In this document: piece by piece, positions 62,904-64,000 of the stretch | Layout of the letters: the number at the start of each line of letters is the position of its first letter | How positions within the stretch are numbered: position 1 is the stretch's first letter | NCBI GenBank assembly: GCA_039191605.1 | Contig: JBCCXL010000021.1 | Span: forward strand, 1-64,000 | From: JBCCXL01 sp039191605 | Lineage (GTDB): Bacteria; Acidobacteriota; Thermoanaerobaculia; Multivoradales; JAHZIX01 | DNA: 64,000 nt | Direction: 5' to 3' | Program-made: the position numbers and the translations under genes | Notes under the pieces: generated by a model | The model's database searches: none | What the model saw: only the letters and a program-made list of their open reading frames with translations | What the model was told of the DNA's origin: nothing

Positions 62904-63071
62904 GGCAACGGTTTCGCAGCTCACACTCCTCTGAAGAGCGAATAATTGAATTGCTGCCAACCATGAACACTCGCCCTGCCACACCTCCCAGGCTCCTCAA
63001 GAGCGCAGAGATACACTTCCTCCTGCAGATCAGCCCCGGAGAATCACTACCCTGAGGAGGAAGACACGAAC

Positions 63072-63437
63072 ATGTTCCAGCTTGACGATACGAAGACACC
63101 CACCATGCCTCTGGAAGAAGCCCTTGCCCGCGGGCAACAGGAGGGCCTGGACCAAGAGGTCTTCGAGGTCTTCGCGTTTGCGGCTCAGGAAGAAGCGGCC
63201 AAGCTCCCCAATCCCCGGGGAAGCAAAAAAGCTCGGACGGATAAATTCGACGCGAGATTGGTCGAGCTCTGCAACAAGGTAGGGGACCCGATCCCCGTTC
63301 GCTTTCGGCTGGTGGCCGACCAGGACGTTCGGGGAAACGAAAAATGGTACTTCCGTTCCAGCAGCCTGAGGCTGCATTACAAGGGGACCGGAAGCGATGG
63401 GAACCGCTATCTGGCCCGGGTGTTCAAGGATCACTAG
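63072..63437 (+). CDS. Unrecognised small protein
   Basis: The product has 121 residues; GAGGAGGA lies about 10 nt before the ATG. The N-terminal half is helical and charged (PLEEALARGQQEGLDQEVF). The C-terminal half is probably beta-rich (IPVRFRLVADQDVRGNEKWYF, then SLRLHYKG). There is no signal peptide or TM segment and no family that I recognise. A weak -24/-12-like sequence with GG at 62904 and GC at 62916 lies 155 bp upstream. It may instead be read from the promoter at 60886. Confidence 0.7.
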   Translation: MFQLDDTKTPTMPLEEALARGQQEGLDQEVFEVFAFAAQEEAAKLPNPRGSKKARTDKFDARLVELCNKVGDPIPVRFRLVADQDVRGNEKWYFRSSSLRLHYKGTGSDGNRYLARVFKDH

Positions 63438-63486
63438 AGAGACAGCGAGTCGGAGTCCTCTACCTGCTCTACTGGTGAGCTAATCC

Positions 63487-64000
63487 TCAGCTCTGCTCGA
63501 TCCCTAGCTCTTGGAGCCGGCTCCGTAAGCCCTGAGGCGACACTCTCAACTCCTGAGCCATCGCCGCCAGGTCTCCCTGATGGCGCTCTAGGCTCTGCTC
63601 TAGCTCTTCCCGCTCGAGATCCGTCGCTCTTCGAATGGTCTCGCTGCGATCGATCAGCGCGTAGAGCGAGGTGCGGGCGATATTGAGATGTTGCGCCGTC
63701 GGCTTGAGCTTCCAGCCGTTCACCCGAAGCGCCTCCAGGAGCTCTTCGTCGGAGATCACCTTCGGCGGCCGATGGAGCTTGATCGGCCCCGAGACCGGCT
63801 CCGCTACTGGCTCCGGAGAAGGCAAGGATGCCCCCCCTGGCGCCGGCACTGGCGTCTCTGCAGAACTCTGAGGACGCAGCAGTTCTCCCAGCTCTCGCAT
63901 CGTCTGTTCGCCACCCGCGGCCCCTTTGACCGCTAGCCAGCTGGCCACGTTCCGCAGCTGCCGCACATTCCCCGGCCACTCAAAGCCCACCAGTCGCGAG
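63487..64000 (-). CDS. Sigma-54-dependent activator, C-terminal part (continues past window edge)
   Basis: About 171 C-terminal residues are visible; the frame runs off the right edge. It begins in the last part of the AAA+ domain (FEWPGNVRQLRNVASWLA). After a Pro-rich linker a Fis-type HTH follows (LLEALRVNGWKLKPTAQHLN, then ARTSLYALIDRS) and then a second HTH-like segment (LERHQGDLAAMAQELRVSP, GLRSRLQELGI). The same double-HTH layout closes the activator at 58274, so the two are paralogues. Its 3' end faces the unrecognised gene at 63072, and it may control this block. Confidence 0.88.
   Translation of the reverse strand, partial: SRLVGFEWPGNVRQLRNVASWLAVKGAAGGEQTMRELGELLRPQSSAETPVPAPGGASLPSPEPVAEPVSGPIKLHRPPKVISDEELLEALRVNGWKLKPTAQHLNIARTSLYALIDRSETIRRATDLEREELEQSLERHQGDLAAMAQELRVSPQGLRSRLQELGIEQS

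Noticed and set aside
62904..62917. Second sigma-54 promoter upstream of 63072
   Set aside because: GG and GC have the right spacing, but the rest of the -24 and -12 elements deviates. It is kept only as a weak possibility.

Overview
This window is GC-rich and densely coded, and every gene on it looks chromosomal. The mix of genes suggests Acidobacteriota (Thermoanaerobaculia-like), with Myxococcota as the alternative: a TPR-bearing Ser/Thr kinase, an S9 peptidase, a TonB receptor with a carboxypeptidase-regulatory-like N-terminus, kinesin-light-chain-type TPR proteins, sigma-54 activators and a hybrid NRPS/PKS cluster. This assignment is an inference from gene content. No 16S rRNA, tRNA or other taxonomic marker was seen.

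Layout. 1-7.8 kb: the 5' end of an RHS/YD-repeat gene (running off the left edge), rnc, mutL, crcB and a penicillin-acylase-family hydrolase that ends in a clear terminator. 8.0-14.3 kb: a two-gene cassette made of a secreted TPR protein and a membrane-anchored TIR protein, followed by a decayed second copy. In that copy the TPR gene carries one nonsense codon and the TIR gene has lost its TIR domain. 14.5-32.7 kb (minus strand): a compact biosynthetic gene cluster. sbnA and sbnB make L-2,3-diaminopropionate. They are followed by a FAAL-ACP-C-A-PCP NRPS whose A domain contains both a luciferase-like monooxygenase and an FkbM methyltransferase, then a free-standing FkbM methyltransferase, a KS-AT-KR-DH-ACP polyketide synthase and a PhyH-type dioxygenase.

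33-41.7 kb (minus strand): an S9 peptidase, a TonB receptor/TlpA pair behind a palindromic site, and a cation-chloride-cotransporter-like permease coupled to a stand-alone NFACT-R protein. 41.7-42.5 kb: three copies of a structured intergenic repeat. 42.5-51.4 kb (minus strand): a locus for sulfated surface polysaccharide, comprising a sulfotransferase, a flippase, a UDP-HexNAc epimerase, a UDP-HexNAc dehydrogenase, a fused ATP sulfurylase/APS kinase (the PAPS source) and a Wzz-like chain-length protein. 51.6-57.4 kb: a LOV-domain histidine-kinase-like protein without a phospho-acceptor His, a flavin amine oxidase and a Ser/Thr kinase with TPRs.

57.4-64 kb: two sigma-54 activators with an unusual double-HTH C-terminus flank a cupin gene and three unrecognised plus-strand genes. 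The first of those three lies behind a near-consensus -24/-12 promoter with tandem palindromes upstream, so the block reads like a small sigma-54 regulon of unknown purpose.

The best candidates for undescribed biology are the trans-envelope TPR/TIR cassette, the NRPS A domain with two catalytic insertions, the three-copy structured repeat, the LOV pseudo-kinase and the sigma-54 block.
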